A stretch of DNA of 64,000 bases from assembly GCF_004348115.1 (NCBI RefSeq), contig NZ_QPFB01000001.1, positions 3,116,028-3,180,027 of the forward strand, written 5' to 3'. This document shows, piece after piece, positions 45,441 to 54,924 of the stretch (the first letter of the stretch is position 1; each line of letters begins with the position of its first letter). Source of the stretch: Stenotrophomonas sp. ATCM1_4. Its GTDB lineage: Bacteria; Pseudomonadota; Gammaproteobacteria; Xanthomonadales; Xanthomonadaceae. Both the position numbers and the translations under genes were made by a program. The notes beneath the pieces are model-generated. The model worked only from the letters and a program-made list of their open reading frames with translations, ran no database searches and was not told the origin of the DNA.

Positions 45441-45502
45441 CGCCGGGCCATGCCCGGCGCCGGCGTTGACAAGACCTGCCGCCGAGCGTGGCTCGGCACT
45501 AC
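45441..45502 (-). repeat. SMAG-type double-hairpin REP element
   Basis: Two stem-loops, CGCCGGGC/GCCCGGCG (45441-45459) and GCCGAGC/GCTCGGC (45481-45497). The minus-strand 5' end reads GTAGTGCCGAGCCACGCTCG. The GTAG terminus plus hairpin pair is the S. maltophilia SMAG layout. It lies 3' of both convergent genes (MATE and GH109). Confidence 0.75.
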
Positions 45503-45515
45503 CGCTGTACGGCCT

Positions 45516-46871
45516 TCAGTAACTGGCGTCAAACGCGAAGATCGGCTTGCGCTGCTGCCACAGGCCGTTGGTGAAGTCCGGGAATTCCAGCGTCTGGAAG
45601 CCATTGGCGATGGACTGCTCGGACAACGGCGTGATCGCGCTCCAGGTCACCGCGTCGAAGATGTCGATCGGCATCGGCGCCTGCGCCTTCAACGACTCGA
45701 CGAAGGCATGGATCACGAACCAATCCATGCCACCGTGCCCTGCCCCGGCGGCGGTCTCGGCGTGCTTCTTCCACAGCGGGTGCTCGTACTGGTCCTGGTA
45801 GACCTGGAACTCCTCCCACTGGTGCGGCGGACTGCGCCCTTCGATATGAATGCCGTGGTTGAGGTCCATCCACAGGCCCTTGGTGCCCTGCACGCGGAAC
45901 CCGAGCGAGTACGGGCGCGGCAGCGAGGTGTCGTGCTGCAGCAGGATGGTCTCGCCGTTGGCGCAGGCCAGCGTGGTGGTGACGATGTCGCCCAGCTTGA
46001 ACTGCACCTGCATGCTGGGATGCGTGGTACCGCCGCTCTTGGCCACGGTGTACTCGTGCAGGCCGCGCGCCTTGCTGGCGAAGGCATTGATGTGGGTGAA
46101 GCGATTGCCACGGTTGATGCCGGTGTACATCGCGCACGGGCCAATGCCGTGGCTGGGATACAACTCGCCGTTGCGCGTGACCGAATGCTCGGTGCGCCAG
46201 CGCGCCTCGGACCAGCCCTTGGCACCAAACTCCACGCCGCTGCCATAGGGGTGCTCCGGATTGCCGTCGTTGAACTTCACCCCGCGCAGGTCATGCTGGT
46301 AGCCACCCTGCAGGTGCACCAGTTCGCCGAACAGGCCGGCGCGGACCATCTGCAGCGCGGCCATCACGTCGCGGCGGTAGCACACGTTCTCCAGCAGCAT
46401 GTACGGCGTGCCGGTGTCCAGTTGGGCGCGCAGCACGTCCCAGTGGTCCTGCAGGGTGATGCCGGCGACCACCTCGCAACCCACCGCCACCTTGGCCTGC
46501 ATCGCTGCGATGGCCATCGGCGCATGCCACTCCCACGGCGTGGCGATGATCACGCCATCCAGGCCGCGCTGCTCCAACAGCCGCTTCCAGGCATTGACGT
46601 CGCCGTCCTGGCCGTAGGTGGTGGGCGCCGGTTTGCCGGCCTTGGCGACCATGTCCATCGCCCGGCCCAGCATGATCGGCTCGATGTCGCACAGCGCCAC
46701 CATCTCCACGTCCTCACGCCGCACCAGCTCCTTGAGCAGCACCTGGCCGCGCATGCCGGTGCCGATCATGCCCAGCCGCACCTTGCGGTTGCGCGCCCAG
46801 GCCGGCATCTGCGGCAACAGGGTGGTGGCGGCCAGGGCCGCGCTGGCCAGGATGAATTCCCTGCGTTTCAT
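45516..46871 (-). CDS. GH109-type (Gfo/Idh/MocA fold) alpha-N-acetylgalactosaminidase, Tat-exported, 451 aa
   Basis: A twin-arginine signal peptide (MKRREFILASAALAATTLLP) is followed by a Rossmann fold, GMIGTGMRGQ at 34-43, that binds NAD(H). The long C-terminal Gfo/Idh/MocA domain includes GELYPSHGIGPCAMYTGINR and WFVIHAFVES. Tat export with a bound dinucleotide is characteristic of GH109, which removes terminal alpha-GalNAc (for example blood-group A) by an NAD-dependent mechanism. The locus of GalNAc genes supports this. An ordinary dehydrogenase cannot be excluded. Ribosome site AGAGGA. Last gene of the minus-strand unit. Confidence 0.85.
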   Translation of the reverse strand: MKRREFILASAALAATTLLPQMPAWARNRKVRLGMIGTGMRGQVLLKELVRREDVEMVALCDIEPIMLGRAMDMVAKAGKPAPTTYGQDGDVNAWKRLLEQRGLDGVIIATPWEWHAPMAIAAMQAKVAVGCEVVAGITLQDHWDVLRAQLDTGTPYMLLENVCYRRDVMAALQMVRAGLFGELVHLQGGYQHDLRGVKFNDGNPEHPYGSGVEFGAKGWSEARWRTEHSVTRNGELYPSHGIGPCAMYTGINRGNRFTHINAFASKARGLHEYTVAKSGGTTHPSMQVQFKLGDIVTTTLACANGETILLQHDTSLPRPYSLGFRVQGTKGLWMDLNHGIHIEGRSPPHQWEEFQVYQDQYEHPLWKKHAETAAGAGHGGMDWFVIHAFVESLKAQAPMPIDIFDAVTWSAITPLSEQSIANGFQTLEFPDFTNGLWQQRKPIFAFDASY

Positions 46872-46992
46872 TGCATGTCCTCTTTCGTGAAATCGTGCCG
46901 TTGCCGGCAGGCGTATCGGCCCCGCACTGACGGTGCCATCACCCTCCCCCGCATGCAACGCATGCGAGGGAGGGTGCCGGGGCGTGGCAGGC

Positions 46993-49968
46993 TCAGAACT
47001 TGTAGGTCGCCGTCACGCTGTAGATGCGACCGAAGTTGTTGGCGTAGCCGGCGAAGTTCATCCAGTCGTTCGGGTCGTAGAACGGCAGGCGGTTGAACAG
47101 GTTCTTCACGGTCACGCCCACGCTCAGCTTCTCGATCGGACGCCAGTTCACGCTCAGGTTGGCCGTCCACCAGGCCGGTGCGCCACCGCAATGGCCGGGC
47201 GCCAGGTCCAGGTAGCTGCCGGTGCAGGTCTGGGCGTTGTTGTCCTGCGCGTCGATGCGGTCATACGCCCACTTGGTGCCACCGACATAGTTGACGTAGA
47301 AGCCGGTGTCCCACTTGCCGTAGGTCCAGTTGGTGTTGAAGGTGGCGCGCACCTTCGGGTTGTTGTAGTAGCCGACCACGTTGCCGTAGTACCAGCCGTC
47401 GCCGTTGTCGGAGTTGTACATGTTGCGGTTGGCGATGGTCGCGGCGACACCGATGTTCAGGCGGCCCCATTCACCCAGGTCGAAGCGGCTGCGCAGGTCC
47501 ACGTCGAAGCCGTCGATCAGGGTGCGGCCGCGGTTGCTGTACTGGCCGATCACGCTGGCCACGTTGCCGGTGCTGTAGCCGGGCAAGGTGGACGGGCAGC
47601 TCACGCCGCTGGCCGGGTCGTTGCACATGTTGGCCAGCGCGGCCAGGTTGGACAGGTCGGTCTCGGTGATCGGGAAGCGGGTCATCGAGTCGATGTCCTC
47701 TTCCTTGCTGTAGTCCGGTGCGACGATCTCGTCGCGGCGGTACACGAACCAGTAGTCGGCCGACACCGACAGCCAGTCGGCGGGTTCAAACACGACGCCC
47801 AGGGTCGCGATCTTGGCTTTCTCCGGCTTCAGGTCCTGGTTGGGCTGGGTCATGCGTGCCACGTTGCGGCTGCAGTCGCTGTTCCACAGGCTGTTGCCCA
47901 GGTCCTGGTCGACGACGCGGTTGGACTGCCGCAGCAGGCCGGCGATGGCATTGGTCTCGTTGCAGCGGATCTCATCGCGGTAGCCACCGATCTGCGCATA
48001 CACGCCGCCGCTGCCGGCCTCGGCCAGGCTGGGGGCGCGGAAGCCTTCGGAATAGGTACCGCGCAGCATCAGCTGCGGCAATGCCTGGTACTTCAGGCCG
48101 ATCTTCGGCGCGGCGTTGGCGCTGAAGCCCGGGTACTTGTCCAGGCGCAACGCCAGGTCCATCTCCAGCTTCTCGGTGAGCGGCGCAACGGCTTCGGCGA
48201 ACAGCGCGTAGGTGTTGCGCTTGCCGTCGAACCACGAACCGCCCTGCTGGGTGATCAGGCCGTTGGCGGCATCCGGATTGCCCGGGGTGTAGAAGGTCTC
48301 GCGGGTGGCGTTGAAGCCGAACGCCGCGCGCACCTCGCCGGCCGGCATCTTGAACAGCGGGCCCTCGATCTTGCCGTCCAGGGTGTGCAGGCGGGTCCAC
48401 GACTCGATGTCGAAGGTCGGGAAGGCTTCGCGGATCAACGCCGCGTTGGCTTCACTGATCTCGCCGAACTTGTAGGCCGGGTGATCGGAAATGATGACGC
48501 GGCCGGTACCCGGATCGACGGTGTACGGGCCGAATGCCTTCTCGAACCCCTTCAGGTTGACGTTGGTGGTCTGGTAGGTCACCGAATGCGAGCCGGCCGT
48601 GGCGAACGCGGTTTCCCAGTTCCAGTCGCCGGCGCTGCCGCGCAGGCCAGCCACCGCACGGTAGCTCTCGTCGGTGTTGCGCTGGCCGAAATGGCCGCCA
48701 CCCACGTCCTGCAGCAGGTAGCCCAGGCCGACCACGCCGCCCATCAGTGCCTTCATCTCGGGGCTGGCGTGGTTGTATTCGTTGTTCGGGCCGAGCCACG
48801 GGGTCAGGAACTGGTTGACCGTGTTGCCGGTGTTGCGCGAGAACCAGCTCTGCGGGTTGCCGGTGGTGGTTCCATAGGCGCGCGGCGTGCCGCCGTTGGC
48901 ATGCAGGTCGATGTCGGTGTAGGTGACCTCGGCGAACGCCTCGGTGGCATCGTTGAGCTGGAAGTGGCCGTTGACGTAGGCGGTCACGCGCTTGGAATCG
49001 GCGCCGCCGTTGATCTGGCGGTTCATCCAGGTCTGCCAGATGCAGCGCGTGCCGCTGGCCACCTGCAGCACGTTGTTGCAGCCCGGCGCGGCCTCGTCCA
49101 TCCGCGCCCCGGTGACCGGGTCGATGGCGTAGTAGTAGCCGGGGTTGAACACGCCGGGCGCGCTGCCGGTGTCCAGCCGCAGGTTCTTGATGTAGTCCGG
49201 GTTGTTGACGTAGAACTGCGCCGGGTTCTTGAGGTACCACTCGCTGTCCGGGATACCGTCGCGCTTGTACATGTTGAAGCTGGCATAGACGTTGTAGCGG
49301 TCTTCGGACAGGTCACCGAAGCCACCGGTGATGCTGGCCTGGGTTTCGCCGAACGAATCGAAGCGCGAGGCGGTGTCCCAGGTACCGCTGACCTCCAGGC
49401 CCTGGTAGCTGCTCTTGGTGATGACGTTGATGACGCCGGCCACCGCGTCGGTGCCGTACACGGCCGAGGCACCGTCGGTCAGCACTTCCATGCGCTCGAT
49501 GACCGCGGCGGGAATGGCATCGATGTTGACGAACTGGGTCTGGAAGCCAGCCGGTGCGCCGTAGTACGACAGGCGGCGGCCATTCAACAGCACCAGCGTG
49601 CCCTGTGCGCCGAGACCGCGCAGGTTGGCCTGCGAGGCACCATCGGAACCGGTGAACAACGACTTGGAATCCACCTGGCCCGGCCGCGCGGCAGGCAGGT
49701 TGTCGAGCACCTGCAGCAGCGTGCGCGCACCCATGTTCTGGATGTCCTGCTTGCTGATGACCTGCACCGGCGAGGCGGTTTCCACGTCGGTGCGGCGGAT
49801 GTTGGAACCGGTGACCTCGATGCGGGCCAGTTCGGTGGCCTTGTCCTTGTCCTTGCCGTCGGGGTCCTGCGCGAAGGCAGGTGCGGCGATGGCGAACAGG
49901 GTGCTGGCGATGGCCAGCGACAACGGGGCGAATGTACAGCGATGGGGATTGCGGCGGGCTGGCAACAT
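46993..49968 (-). CDS. TonB-dependent outer-membrane receptor, 991 aa
   Basis: Active importer of a large or scarce substrate, probably GalNAc-containing glycan. The signal peptide ends in PAFAQD; the TonB box is ELARIEVTGSNIRR; the plug domain (about 70-190) contains LRGLGAQGTLVLLNGRRLS and YGTDAVAGVINVITK; the barrel ends in the aromatic ATYKF. A ribosome site AGGAGAGAA precedes the ATG. It lies between the GH31 and GH109 genes in the same direction, which sets its likely substrate. Size and type are typical of Xanthomonadaceae carbohydrate receptors. Confidence 0.93.
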   Translation of the reverse strand: MLPARRNPHRCTFAPLSLAIASTLFAIAAPAFAQDPDGKDKDKATELARIEVTGSNIRRTDVETASPVQVISKQDIQNMGARTLLQVLDNLPAARPGQVDSKSLFTGSDGASQANLRGLGAQGTLVLLNGRRLSYYGAPAGFQTQFVNIDAIPAAVIERMEVLTDGASAVYGTDAVAGVINVITKSSYQGLEVSGTWDTASRFDSFGETQASITGGFGDLSEDRYNVYASFNMYKRDGIPDSEWYLKNPAQFYVNNPDYIKNLRLDTGSAPGVFNPGYYYAIDPVTGARMDEAAPGCNNVLQVASGTRCIWQTWMNRQINGGADSKRVTAYVNGHFQLNDATEAFAEVTYTDIDLHANGGTPRAYGTTTGNPQSWFSRNTGNTVNQFLTPWLGPNNEYNHASPEMKALMGGVVGLGYLLQDVGGGHFGQRNTDESYRAVAGLRGSAGDWNWETAFATAGSHSVTYQTTNVNLKGFEKAFGPYTVDPGTGRVIISDHPAYKFGEISEANAALIREAFPTFDIESWTRLHTLDGKIEGPLFKMPAGEVRAAFGFNATRETFYTPGNPDAANGLITQQGGSWFDGKRNTYALFAEAVAPLTEKLEMDLALRLDKYPGFSANAAPKIGLKYQALPQLMLRGTYSEGFRAPSLAEAGSGGVYAQIGGYRDEIRCNETNAIAGLLRQSNRVVDQDLGNSLWNSDCSRNVARMTQPNQDLKPEKAKIATLGVVFEPADWLSVSADYWFVYRRDEIVAPDYSKEEDIDSMTRFPITETDLSNLAALANMCNDPASGVSCPSTLPGYSTGNVASVIGQYSNRGRTLIDGFDVDLRSRFDLGEWGRLNIGVAATIANRNMYNSDNGDGWYYGNVVGYYNNPKVRATFNTNWTYGKWDTGFYVNYVGGTKWAYDRIDAQDNNAQTCTGSYLDLAPGHCGGAPAWWTANLSVNWRPIEKLSVGVTVKNLFNRLPFYDPNDWMNFAGYANNFGRIYSVTATYKF

Positions 49969-50092
49969 CGGGTTCTCTCCTGGAAAGGTCACGCAAGAAC
50001 AGCAGTTGGCGGGCAAAGCGATCCCGGGCCACGGCCTTGCGGCCGTGGTCGGCGTGGTACGGGGGAGCAGCGGTGTTACGTGGTGGTGGTGG

Positions 50093-53000
50093 TCAGGGGG
50101 CGACGTAGTCGGCGGTGTCGCCCTCCTCGCCGATCAGCACGGCGTTGGCCCAGTTGCCACACACCCGGGCCGGGTCATCCCCCTGCGCACCCAGCGTGCG
50201 CAGGCTCAGGCGGGAAAGCCCGCGCACATCCAGTTCCGGCTTGACCACGCCGGGTGCATTGACCAGGCCGCTGTCGTACAGCAGGCGGTCCTCGCCCCAC
50301 ACCTGGAACTGCATGCCACCGGCCTTGCGGCACTGGTCGTCGATGCCCAGGTCGGCGCGCAGCAGCTTCCAGTTGCCCTTCAACGCGATATCGATGCGGC
50401 TGCTGGCCGACACGCCCAGGCCGCGGCGGAACTGCAGGCCGTTCATGCGCATCGGCACGTCGGCGCTGAACGCGCGGTCGGCATGGACCGACGCGGCCAG
50501 TGCGGCCGGCAGCGGCAGCTGGGAGAGGTACTGCTGCCGGGCCGGCCGCTCGGCCGCCTGTTGCTCGAGGATATGGAAGGTGGACAGCGCGATCGGGCCG
50601 ACGTCGCGCGGCTGCAGTGCATCCACCGCACGTGCGCTGCTGCCCTGCGCTGCGCTCACCATCGGATCGGCACCGCTTGCGCCATCTCCCTCCGGGTTCT
50701 GCACGCTGAGCACGCGGAAGCGCAGCAGGCGGCCGGCGTGGGCCGGGAAGTCGATACGCTGCAGTTCCTGCTTCAGCTGCAAATGACCGCTGGCGATCGG
50801 CTTGCCCCACTCGCCGTTGCTGTCGGCCATGTAGATTTCGTAATCACGCACCTGGCCATGCTTCCAGTGCTGGTCATTGCGCGGTGCCAGCTCGATGCCG
50901 TCGATCAGCTTGCGTTCGCCAAAGCCCACCACCCATTCGTGGGCGCCGGTGCGGATGGCCTGGTTGCGCACGCTGCGGAACCAGGTTGCCGGATCGTCGT
51001 CGAAGGCATTTTCCAGCGGATGGCCGGGCTCTTCGGCCGGGCGGTTGACCACCAGCAGGCTGTCGGACGGCAGCGCGCGGCCCAGTTCGGGCGCGTTCGG
51101 GAACGCGTCGTCGGCCAGCGCGGCGGCGACCGGGAAATCCAGCTGCAGTTTCAGCGAGGTGCGGATGTCCTGGCTGGCGGTACGCACATGCAGCGTGCCC
51201 TTGCGCTCCTTGCCATCGAAGTACCAGCCCTCGCTGGCGGCCTGCAGCGCGGCCGCGTCGGCCAGCTGGGGCAGCGCGCGGCCATCCAGCTGCACGGCGG
51301 TCGGTGCGCTGCGGCTCAATACGCGCAGGCCATAACGGCGCTGCGCCAACTGGCCTTGATACTCGCCCTGCACCGGCGCGATCTCCACCTGCACCGGGCC
51401 ACTGCCCTGCGCCGGTGCCTGCACGCGGATCTGCTGCGTGCTCGATTCGCCCTTCTGGTAACGACGGGTGCTGCCATCGTCTTCGTACAGGGTGTAGCTG
51501 GATGCGCCCTGCGGATACAGATCGAAGGTCACCTCATCCAACGGCTTTTCGCCGTCGAACAGCATCTCCGGGTACATCGGCAGGATCGCACCGGCACGCA
51601 CGAATACCGGTAGCGTCGCGAGCTCGACCGCACGGTCCAACTGTTTGCCTGCGGCACCTGCCTGCAGATGGCGGCCATCCCAATAGTCGTACCAGCCGCC
51701 GGCCGGCAGATGGATGTCGCGGCGCCAGCCACGGCTCGCCGCCTGGCTGCGGTAGACCGGCGCGACCAGCAGATCGCGGCCGAGCAGGAACTGGTACTTG
51801 TAGGTTTCATCCTGCGCGTGCGGGTCCTGCGGGTAGTCCCACATCAGCCCGCGCACCGGCGGCGCACCGCTTTGTGCAGCGTCGTGCACCAGCCCGTACA
51901 TGTACGGGGTCAGGCGCATTTTCAGCTTGAGATAGTCGCGGTTGATCGAGCGATACGGCTCGTCGAAGGCCCAGGGGTGCTTGCGCGCATTGGACGACCA
52001 ACCGGACATGCCCATCAGCACGGGAGTGAAGGTCTTCCACTGCAGGTCGCGGGTGAAGGTCTCGGCGCTGCCGCCGAAGATCGCATCGACGTCGCCGCTG
52101 GCGTAGGCCATGCCCGACAGGCCCGAACCCACCAGGGTCGGCACGTGCCAGCGGATGTAATCCCAGCTGCTGCTCTGGTCACCGGTCCATGCCACCGCAT
52201 AACGCTGGATGCCGGCCCAACCCATCACCGTCCACAGGAACGGGCGCGAGTCGGAATTGTCGAGGATGCCATTGAAGGCCTGCTGGTTGGCGTCCATCGC
52301 GAACTGGTAGCCCTGCCCGGTCCAGGCCACGTCCAGCTTCTGCACGCGGCTGCCGGCCTTGCCGACTTCCCAGGCAATCTTGTCCACGCCGTTCTCGGTC
52401 CACAGGCCGGTCTTGAAGCCGTACCTGGCCAGCCCCTGCACGGTTTCCGGCAGCTGCTTGTAGCCGCAGCCGTAGCCGTCGTTGGGCAGGATCCAGCCGC
52501 CGGGCATGTCGTTCTCGCGGTACTTGGCGGCGACGCTCTGGACCACGTCGGGCGTGGTGCCGGTGGGGCCATCGCTCCAGCCTTCGGGCACGCTGCCGGG
52601 CTTCTTGATGTTGTCGCCGTCGTTGTAGCAATCGGCATCGCCGTAGGACAGCGCCCAGCGCGCGACCATGTTCGGGCGGCCGGTCAGCTGGGTGTAGCGT
52701 TCGAGCAGGCGCTGCAGGTCGGCACCCACGAAGTAGTACGCGTCGAAGCGGTCCTCGCGGTGCAGCAACGTGGACTGGTCGGGCTGGCGCAGGTCGTAGC
52801 TGCCGTCGCTCCACGTATTGCGCAGCATGCCCCAGCCCCGCGAGCTGAGCAGCATCGGCGCCGGGCTGGGGCGGTCGCCCTCTTCCCAGCCACCGGAATA
52901 GGACACCTCCAGCTCGCGGCCCTTGAACTGGAAACGGCCGTTCTGCTGGCCACCACCATAGAACGCCTCATCGGCCTGCGAGGACAGTACCTGCACGCTC

Positions 53001-53455
53001 TGCGCCGCATCCAGGTCCAGTGGCTGCAGCTCCTGCCACATCGGCATGCCGCGCGCGCCGTCCAGCCGTTCCAGGCGCAGTTGCAGGGGCTGGCGCTGCA
53101 CGTGCAGCACCAGGGCCGGCGTGCGTACGCGGATCTCGCTGGCATCCTCCTCCAGCTGTGCCTGCACCGGCTGCACCGGCTGCGGCAGCACGATCGGCGC
53201 GGCCTTGTTGCCGGCGTCGGTCAGCTTGCCGTTGCGCCCGGCCTGCACGTGCACGATGTCATTGGCCAGCACCTCGATGCGCACCCTGCTGCCGTTGTCG
53301 GTGAGCAGTTCCCAGCCGCGCACGCCATCGCGCCCGTCCGAAGCACTCACCGAGCGCAGGTTGCCCACCGGCTCGGCCTGCGCCGGAAGCGCCGGCAACA
53401 ACAGCGCCGAAAGCAGGGCCACCAGCAGCGGCGATTGACGGAAGCGGTTGTGCAT
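50093..53455 (-). CDS. GH31 alpha-glycosidase with F5/8C- and NPCBM-like modules, probable alpha-N-acetylgalactosaminidase, 1120 aa
   Basis: Signal peptide (MHNRFRQSPLLVALLSALLL, cleaved near AQAE). An N-terminal GH31 domain is followed by the (beta/alpha)8 barrel: nucleophile Asp near residue 375 in KLDVAWTG and acid/base Asp 51 residues later in AWTGDQSSSWDYI. The spacing and the WTENGVD segment fit the GH31 group with alpha-GalNAcase activity (subfamily 18). C-terminal modules: an F5/8-type-C-like fold (about 860-960, NAFDDDPATWFRS) and an NPCBM-like module (about 1000-1110, RGLGVSASSRIDIAL). These would bind glycans. Start ATG after GGGGA. First gene of the minus unit; activity inferred from context and motifs. 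Confidence 0.87.
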   Translation of the reverse strand: MHNRFRQSPLLVALLSALLLPALPAQAEPVGNLRSVSASDGRDGVRGWELLTDNGSRVRIEVLANDIVHVQAGRNGKLTDAGNKAAPIVLPQPVQPVQAQLEEDASEIRVRTPALVLHVQRQPLQLRLERLDGARGMPMWQELQPLDLDAAQSVQVLSSQADEAFYGGGQQNGRFQFKGRELEVSYSGGWEEGDRPSPAPMLLSSRGWGMLRNTWSDGSYDLRQPDQSTLLHREDRFDAYYFVGADLQRLLERYTQLTGRPNMVARWALSYGDADCYNDGDNIKKPGSVPEGWSDGPTGTTPDVVQSVAAKYRENDMPGGWILPNDGYGCGYKQLPETVQGLARYGFKTGLWTENGVDKIAWEVGKAGSRVQKLDVAWTGQGYQFAMDANQQAFNGILDNSDSRPFLWTVMGWAGIQRYAVAWTGDQSSSWDYIRWHVPTLVGSGLSGMAYASGDVDAIFGGSAETFTRDLQWKTFTPVLMGMSGWSSNARKHPWAFDEPYRSINRDYLKLKMRLTPYMYGLVHDAAQSGAPPVRGLMWDYPQDPHAQDETYKYQFLLGRDLLVAPVYRSQAASRGWRRDIHLPAGGWYDYWDGRHLQAGAAGKQLDRAVELATLPVFVRAGAILPMYPEMLFDGEKPLDEVTFDLYPQGASSYTLYEDDGSTRRYQKGESSTQQIRVQAPAQGSGPVQVEIAPVQGEYQGQLAQRRYGLRVLSRSAPTAVQLDGRALPQLADAAALQAASEGWYFDGKERKGTLHVRTASQDIRTSLKLQLDFPVAAALADDAFPNAPELGRALPSDSLLVVNRPAEEPGHPLENAFDDDPATWFRSVRNQAIRTGAHEWVVGFGERKLIDGIELAPRNDQHWKHGQVRDYEIYMADSNGEWGKPIASGHLQLKQELQRIDFPAHAGRLLRFRVLSVQNPEGDGASGADPMVSAAQGSSARAVDALQPRDVGPIALSTFHILEQQAAERPARQQYLSQLPLPAALAASVHADRAFSADVPMRMNGLQFRRGLGVSASSRIDIALKGNWKLLRADLGIDDQCRKAGGMQFQVWGEDRLLYDSGLVNAPGVVKPELDVRGLSRLSLRTLGAQGDDPARVCGNWANAVLIGEEGDTADYVAP

Positions 53456-53482
53456 CGTGTCCCCAGGCCCGTTCATCGGACG

Positions 53483-53737
53483 TTTCGAAATGCGGTTGTG
53501 GCCGACTCTAGGGCAGTAAATCGAAAGATGTCAACAAAATGAAAGCAAAAAGTAAGTGGAATTTCTTGCAATCGAAAGATGGTGCAAAGCACCACTTTCT
53601 GTTGCCCCTGGGTTCGCGCATTCACCCGGCACGAAAGGGTTTTCATGGAAACCTTTCGTTCGTGACGCCGATCGCGACGGGTACATGACGGCCGGCATCT
53701 TCTTTTCATTTGCTTTCGATATTTGACATTTCGAAAG
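53483..53737. promoter_or_regulatory. Array of AgaR-like operator motifs in the divergent GalNAc control region
   Basis: CGAAAG/CTTTCG motifs recur across the 320-base gap. TTTCGAAA at 53483-53490; direct repeats ATCGAAAGATG at 53520 and 53571; CGAAAGG at 53632 and CCTTTCG at 53652; CTTTCGAT at 53713-53720; TTTCGAAAGAAAACGAAG from 53730. TTTCATTTGCTTTCG at 53704-53718 resembles the pyrimidine-rich TTTCRTTT repeats of E. coli AgaR. The remaining sequence holds no gene. Confidence 0.6.
53505..53534 (-). promoter_or_regulatory. Promoter of the GH31-receptor-GH109 unit
   Basis: Minus strand: TTGACA (53529-53534), 18 bases, TAGAGT (53505-53510), about 50 bases before the GH31 ATG. The spacer contains ATCTTTCGAT (53520-53529), so a bound regulator would block polymerase. 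Confidence 0.65.
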
Positions 53738-53751
53738 AAAACGAAGATGGT
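53723..53751 (+). promoter_or_regulatory. Promoter of the agaS unit
   Basis: TTGACA (53723-53728) with a weak -10 (GATGGT, 53746-53751) at 17 bases. The motif TTTCGAAAG directly follows the -35, mirroring the divergent promoter. The agaS ATG is 24 bases on, so the leader is short. Confidence 0.45.
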
Positions 53752-53775
53752 TCGCCTGCACAACAGGAACCAAGA

Positions 53776-54924
53776 ATGGACCTCACCCTGCTTTCCGATC
53801 TGTCCAACTGGCAGCGCCTGGGCGGTGCCGATACCGCCGCCGAAATCGCCCAACAGCCCTTGCTGTGGGAGGCGCTGGCCCACGATCTGTCCGAACATGC
53901 GCCGCGCCTGCAGGCCTTCCTCGGCGAACGCCTGGACGACCCGCGGCAACGCGTGCTGTTCACCGGTGCTGGCAGTTCCGGCTTCATCGCCGAGATGGTG
54001 GCCGACACCCTCAACGCGCAGTGGCCGGCCGAGATCCGCGCCGTGCATACCACCAGCCTGCTCACCCATCCGGCGCTGTACCTGCAGCGTGACCGCCCGA
54101 CCCTGCTGGTGTCGTTCGGCCGCAGCGGCTCCAGCCCGGAAAGCGTCGCCGCGGTAGAGCGCGTGCGCGCCGACGTGGACGACGCGCGCTTCCTGGACAT
54201 CACCTGCAATGCCGACGGCGAACTGGCCCGCCGCGGCGCCGGCCGTGCCGATACCTTCACGCTGCTGATGCCACCGGCGTCCTGCGACCGCGCCTTCGCC
54301 ATGACCAGCAGCCTGAGCTGCATGCTGCTGGCGGCATTGGCCAGCTTCGACCGTGCGCCGTGGAACGCGCGCATCCAGCGTTTGGCGCAGGTGGCCGCGC
54401 GCGCGCGCCAGGGCATCGCCGACTGGGACGCCGCCGTCGCCAAGCTCGCGCAACAACCGTTCTCCCGCGTGATCTACCTGGGCAGCGGCCCGCACGAAGC
54501 ACTGGCCCGCGAAGCCGCGCTGAAGGTGCTCGAGCTCACCGCCGGACGCGTGCTTGCCCTGGCCAACACGCCGCTGGGTTTCCGCCATGGCCCCAAGTCC
54601 ACCCTCAACGGCGAGACGCTGGTGGTCGTGTTCCGGAGCGTGCAGCCGCTGGCGCGTCGCTACGAACAGGACCTGCTGGAAGAGCTGCGCACCGATGGCG
54701 TGGCCGGCAAGGTGCTGTCGATCGGCCCGCAGGTGGACGCCGGCGGCGACTACACGCTGCCGGTACCGGCCCTGCCGGACAGCTGGCTGGCGCCGGTGTG
54801 GCTGCCGTTCGCGCAGCTGTACGCGCTGCAGCGCTCGGCCGCGCTCGGCCTGACCCCGGACAATCCCTTCCCCGATGGCACGGTCAACCGCGTCGTCAAG
54901 GGCGTGACCATCCACCATGATTGA
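53776..54924 (+). CDS. agaS: AgaS-type galactosamine-6-phosphate deaminase/isomerase, 382 aa
   Basis: Double SIS-domain sugar isomerase that converts galactosamine-6-phosphate to tagatose-6-phosphate and ammonia. First SIS: FTGAGSSGFIAEMVAD and SFGRSGSSPESVAAVE; second: YLGSGPHEALAREAALKVLE. Length matches E. coli AgaS (384). Ribosome site AGGAACC before the ATG. It heads the plus-strand GalNAc unit and overlaps the ROK gene by 8 bases. Confidence 0.9.
   Translation: MDLTLLSDLSNWQRLGGADTAAEIAQQPLLWEALAHDLSEHAPRLQAFLGERLDDPRQRVLFTGAGSSGFIAEMVADTLNAQWPAEIRAVHTTSLLTHPALYLQRDRPTLLVSFGRSGSSPESVAAVERVRADVDDARFLDITCNADGELARRGAGRADTFTLLMPPASCDRAFAMTSSLSCMLLAALASFDRAPWNARIQRLAQVAARARQGIADWDAAVAKLAQQPFSRVIYLGSGPHEALAREAALKVLELTAGRVLALANTPLGFRHGPKSTLNGETLVVVFRSVQPLARRYEQDLLEELRTDGVAGKVLSIGPQVDAGGDYTLPVPALPDSWLAPVWLPFAQLYALQRSAALGLTPDNPFPDGTVNRVVKGVTIHHD

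Noticed and set aside
46933..50244. A 1103-codon plus-strand frame opposite the TonB receptor
   Set aside because: The minus strand has a signal peptide, TonB box, plug and C-terminal aromatic residue; the plus frame is a shadow.
53581..53593. Palindrome GGTGC-AAA-GCACC as an extra operator
   Set aside because: It is a single short inverted repeat with no second copy and no match to the CGAAAG motif; it may be chance.
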